Origin: Smittia aterrima
Lineage: Eukaryota > Arthropoda > Insecta > Diptera > Chironomidae
Assembly (NCBI GenBank): GCA_033063855.1
Contig: CP093830.1
Span: 6,076,854-6,140,853, forward strand
Direction: 5' to 3'
DNA length: 64,000 nucleotides
The first letter of the stretch is position 1. Every line of letters begins with the position of its first letter. A program made the translations under genes and the position numbers. Under the pieces are notes generated by a model. The model was not told the origin of the DNA. It did not search any database and saw only the letters and a list, made by a program, of their open reading frames with translations. Of this stretch, positions 61,195 through 64,000 are shown in pieces.

Positions 61195-62569
61195 ATGCAT
61201 TCAATCAAAGTGTCGAGCGACTTCCCAGACTCGATTGTAAATGGCGGCGTAGCGTTCACGGTCAAGTACATTGGATGCATCGAAGTCTTTGCTTCTATGA
61301 AGGTTCTCGACTTTCAAACGAGATCAGCAGTTGCCAAGTGAGTTAAATATTTTCGACAGTTGTTTAATGACTAATTCGTTTTATCATCAGAGAATGCATT
61401 CATCGAGTCCGCGACTCACTAATTGGGAAAACACCAAAAAAACGTCACGTCGAGAAGAAAGTCCAGCAATGCATAAGTAAAACTCCTTGCATGGAACACG
61501 CTGGCAGCACCGTGTTATTAAACATATCGTCTCGATGCCTTGAGCTGAAATCCATCGAATCAAAGGAAATTATTGCAAGACACGACATGCCAAGAATAAG
61601 TTTTGCAAGTGGTGGCGATGCGGTTCGTACTTGTCCTCGAATTGATAAGAAGAATTTAATTAAAATTATTTTTTTAGGATGCACTTGACTTTGTCGCTTA
61701 TGTCGCGAAAGATATCACAGAGTGGCGAGCATGTTATGTCATTGAATGTGGAAACGAGAAAGCGCAAGCAATCATTTCAACGATGGGAAAAGCATTCGAG
61801 CTTCGCTACAAAGAATATTACGGAAGTGAAGTGTGAGTGACCGCTTATCAACTTTTTATTTTGCTTTAAAGTTTAAACAAAAATAATATTTTGCAGAGAA
61901 AAGCACAAAATATTTCCTGAGAGTTTCAATAGAAAACTATCAAGAGGAAGTGTCAGCTGTGATCAGGAATATTACAATGACCTACCAGGAAAAATTCCAC
62001 CAGAACTGTCAAACGCCAAATCAACGAACAAGTCTCCAGGGCCTCGTGAGAGAATTTCAAGTAATTTGATAGATCTCGAGACACCAATCGAACATAATTA
62101 CATCAACGACTCGAAGACAGATGAGTCAGACGATACGATTTTCAGTGATACAGTAACGATTATCGACAGTAAGCTCATGATTAAATCGATTTGTGTCCCC
62201 CACGCTCATTTTATTTCTTCTTTTCAAGATCCAATTTCAAGAGAAGCAAAGCTATCATTAGAGAAATGGTTTCACGGATCGATATCGAGAGTTTTATCAG
62301 AATCGCTCCTGAAAAATGACGGAGACTTCCTCGTCAGAGAATCGCAAAACACCAAAGGTCAATTCGTTCTCACTGGAATGAAATCTGGTCAACCAAAGCA
62401 TTTATTGTTAATCGATCCCGATGGCTTTGTACGAACGAAAGATCGTGTATTCGACGACATTCCGCATTTGATAAATTATCACTGGACCAGCTTTCTACCC
62501 ATTATATCATCAGAGAGTGCTTTGCTGCTACAAACGCCGGTCTTAAGGTCAACCGAATTTAAAAAATGA
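61195..62569 (+). CDS. Shc: SHC-adaptor protein (Shc)
   Basis: Shc links activated receptor tyrosine kinases to Grb2 and Ras at the plasma membrane. Exons are 61195-61337, 61391-61622, 61678-61832 and 61897-62569. The last probably contains a 60-nt in-frame intron (62169-62228), giving 380 residues if spliced or 400 if retained. The amino PTB domain runs about residues 14-170 (VKYIGCIEVFASMKVLDFQTRSAVAKECI; RISFASGGDADALDFVAYVAKD; AFELRYKEYYG). The CH1-type linker keeps the Grb2 docking tyrosines EYYNDLPGK and NYIND, the first matching human Shc1 QYYNDFPGK. The carboxyl SH2 domain opens WFHGSISR and has FLVRES, with the phosphotyrosine-binding Arg. The start ATG follows an in-frame stop. Exon 2 ends on a weak GTTCGT donor that is supported by exact PTB homology across the join. 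Confidence 0.93.
62169..62228 (+). other. Likely 60-nt in-frame intron within Shc
   Basis: GTAAGC at 62169 and a pyrimidine-rich TTCTTTTCAAG acceptor ending at 62228 enclose 60 nt with no stop codon in frame. If unspliced it adds 20 residues (SKLMIKSICVPHAHFISSFQ) that do not resemble Shc linkers. Confidence 0.6.
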
Positions 62570-63020
62570 AAAGTTTATTAGAAGATTTTATTCAAAGTTA
62601 TTAGTGCCCTGTCACAGAAATTTTAATCTAATTAACAAAAAAAGTCTATGAGATTTTTCGCAATTTACTATCATTGCTCATGGTTGACTTTGTAACATAG
62701 AAACAGACGACAGGATCGTGGTTTATAAGCAACCACAAGGAGAGTCTTCAATTCATTTTCCAGGATTGCTTGCTCTCCCTTGGAATTCTGTTAGTACAAA
62801 TATACAAATTGGATGTAATCTATGTGCCAAATTCAGTAAAATAAAAACGACGAAGTCAGAGACCGTTGAACTTGAAACATAAAAATGAAATCATTGAGAA
62901 TGAAGGAGAAAAGAGACGAGAGAATGAATGCTACAGTGAAAGAAGATCATTTGGCGTTTACATTGATTCTTTAGACGTCAGCAATTGAAGAAAGTTCTCG
63001 CAATTTAAAAAAATATTTCA
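62570..63020. other. Intergenic region between Shc and SGSH
   Basis: No gene seen. It holds the Shc 3' end and the SGSH promoter. Confidence 0.6.
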
Positions 63021-64000
63021 ATGGATTTTAAGACGATAAGTCTCGTCTTTCTTATCTCAATCACTTGTGTAATCGCAAAGCCAGTTAAACGACAAAATGT
63101 GCTGCTCTTATTAGGTTTGGAAATTAAATTCCTGTGAATTTTCTTAATGTGAATTTGCATTTCAGCTGACGACGCGGGATTTGAGAGCGGAACTTACTTA
63201 AATAAAATCGTGCAAACGCCTAACATCGATGCATTTGCCAAACGAAGTCTTATCTTCAACAAAAACTTCGTTTCTGTAAGTTCTTGTTCGCCAAGTCGAG
63301 CTGCAATTCTCACTGGCCAGCCATCGCATCAGAATGGAATGTACGGACTTCATCAAGCTGAAAATCATTTCAACTCTTTCGACAACATTCAGAGCTTGCC
63401 CGCAATTCTCAAGAAGAATAATGTGAAGACTGGTTTGATTGGAAAGAAGCATGTAGGTCCTTCAGAGGTTTTCAAGTTCGATTACGAGCAAACGGAAGAG
63501 AATCATTCAGTGAATCAAGTTGGAAGGAACATAACTAAGATTAAACTTTTAGTTCGAGAATTTCTCAACTCAACCAATGACGATCCTTTCTTTTTGATGG
63601 TTGCTTTCCACGATCCTCACCGATGCGGTCATGTTACGCCCCAATACGGTGAGAAGAATGAAAAAATTGCGTCATTCAAAAACATTTTATCGTTCATTCT
63701 ACTTAATTTTTTTAGGACCTTTCTGCGAACGTTGGGGATCAGGAGAGCAAGGAATGGGTTTGATTCCTGATTGGCATCCATTCTATTATCAATGGGAGCA
63801 GATTCAACTTCCTTACTACGTTCAAGATACTGAACCAGCTCGAAGAGACATTGCAGCTCAATATACAACGATCTCACGACTTGACCAAGGCATTGGACTT
63901 GTTGTTAAGGAACTTGAAGTTGCTGGACTCTTAGAGAACACTCTAGTAGTTTATACAAGCGACAATGGACCTCCTTTACCTGCTGGTCGAACTAATTTCT
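63021..64000 (+). CDS. SGSH: N-sulfoglucosamine sulfohydrolase (SGSH), 3' end beyond the window
   Basis: Exons 63021-63114, 63166-63648 and 63716 to the window end encode about 287 residues; human SGSH has 502, so a little over half is present. The lysosomal enzyme removes N-sulfate from heparan sulfate (sulfamidase). A signal peptide (TISLVFLISITCVIA) leads into the sulfatase core. The metal site opens VLLLLADDAGFESG, and the sulfatase signature CSPSR near residue 66 carries the Cys that becomes formylglycine. SGSH-type blocks follow: ILTGQPSHQNGMYGLHQ, TGLIGKKHVGP, FLMVAFHDPHRCGH, FCERWGSG and YTISRLDQGIGLVVKEL. The first intron uses a weak GTTTGG donor, but the join restores the conserved ADDAGF. 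Confidence 0.93.

Noticed and set aside
1..64000. tRNA, rRNA, CRISPR and transposon signatures
   Set aside because: No GGTTCRANNCC-type tRNA box, array of spaced repeats, or reverse transcriptase/transposase motif was seen by eye. The only RNase H domain belongs to the cellular RNase H1 gene, as its hybrid-binding domain and intron show.

Overview
The window looks like nuclear DNA of a fly. It is AT-rich, introns are mostly 50-100 nt with GT-AG ends, and it carries insect-specific genes: the steroid-hormone factor E93 (Eip93F), transformer-2 and a CCHamide-2 neuropeptide precursor. Seventeen protein genes were modelled by hand from the bases by joining exons at GT-AG sites and checking that the reading frame stays open. 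The compact gene spacing in the right half would suit a small-genome nematoceran such as a midge, but that is inference. Exon ends are predictions and could be off by a few bases.

Layout. Positions 1-33228 form a sparse half holding one gene, E93, on the plus strand. It has about 17 kb of noncoding DNA before the start codon, a 5.75-kb first intron, six further exons, and 6.3 kb of noncoding DNA after the stop. Two sequences resembling ecdysone response elements lie upstream, which fits E93 as an ecdysone-induced gene.

Positions 33229-64000 form a dense half with 16 genes in about 31 kb. In order they are mTERF(-), RMI1(+), Inos(-), tra2(-), RNase H1(+), UBLCP1(-), MAD2L1BP/p31comet(+), TEFM(-), DPM3(+), GILT(+), CCHamide-2(+), RBM28(-), WDR36/UTP21(+), NDC1(-), SLC35F6(-), Shc(+) and SGSH(+, cut by the window end). 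Strands alternate, so many genes share a head-to-head promoter (46-179 bp between start codons in five pairs) and several meet tail-to-tail with overlapping poly(A) signals.

Functional links. mTERF, TEFM and RNase H1 all concern mitochondrial nucleic acids. RBM28 and WDR36 are both nucleolar ribosome-assembly factors and are separated by only 46 bp. GILT and SGSH are lysosomal, and RMI1 and p31comet guard genome or spindle integrity. The other neighbours show no evident shared pathway.

The most unusual sequence signal is in RMI1. Its first two introns are both 62 nt, both phase 1, and match at 52 of 58 aligned positions, although the exons around them are unrelated. This points to intron duplication or an introner-like insertion. 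No transposon, CRISPR array, tRNA or rRNA gene was recognised.
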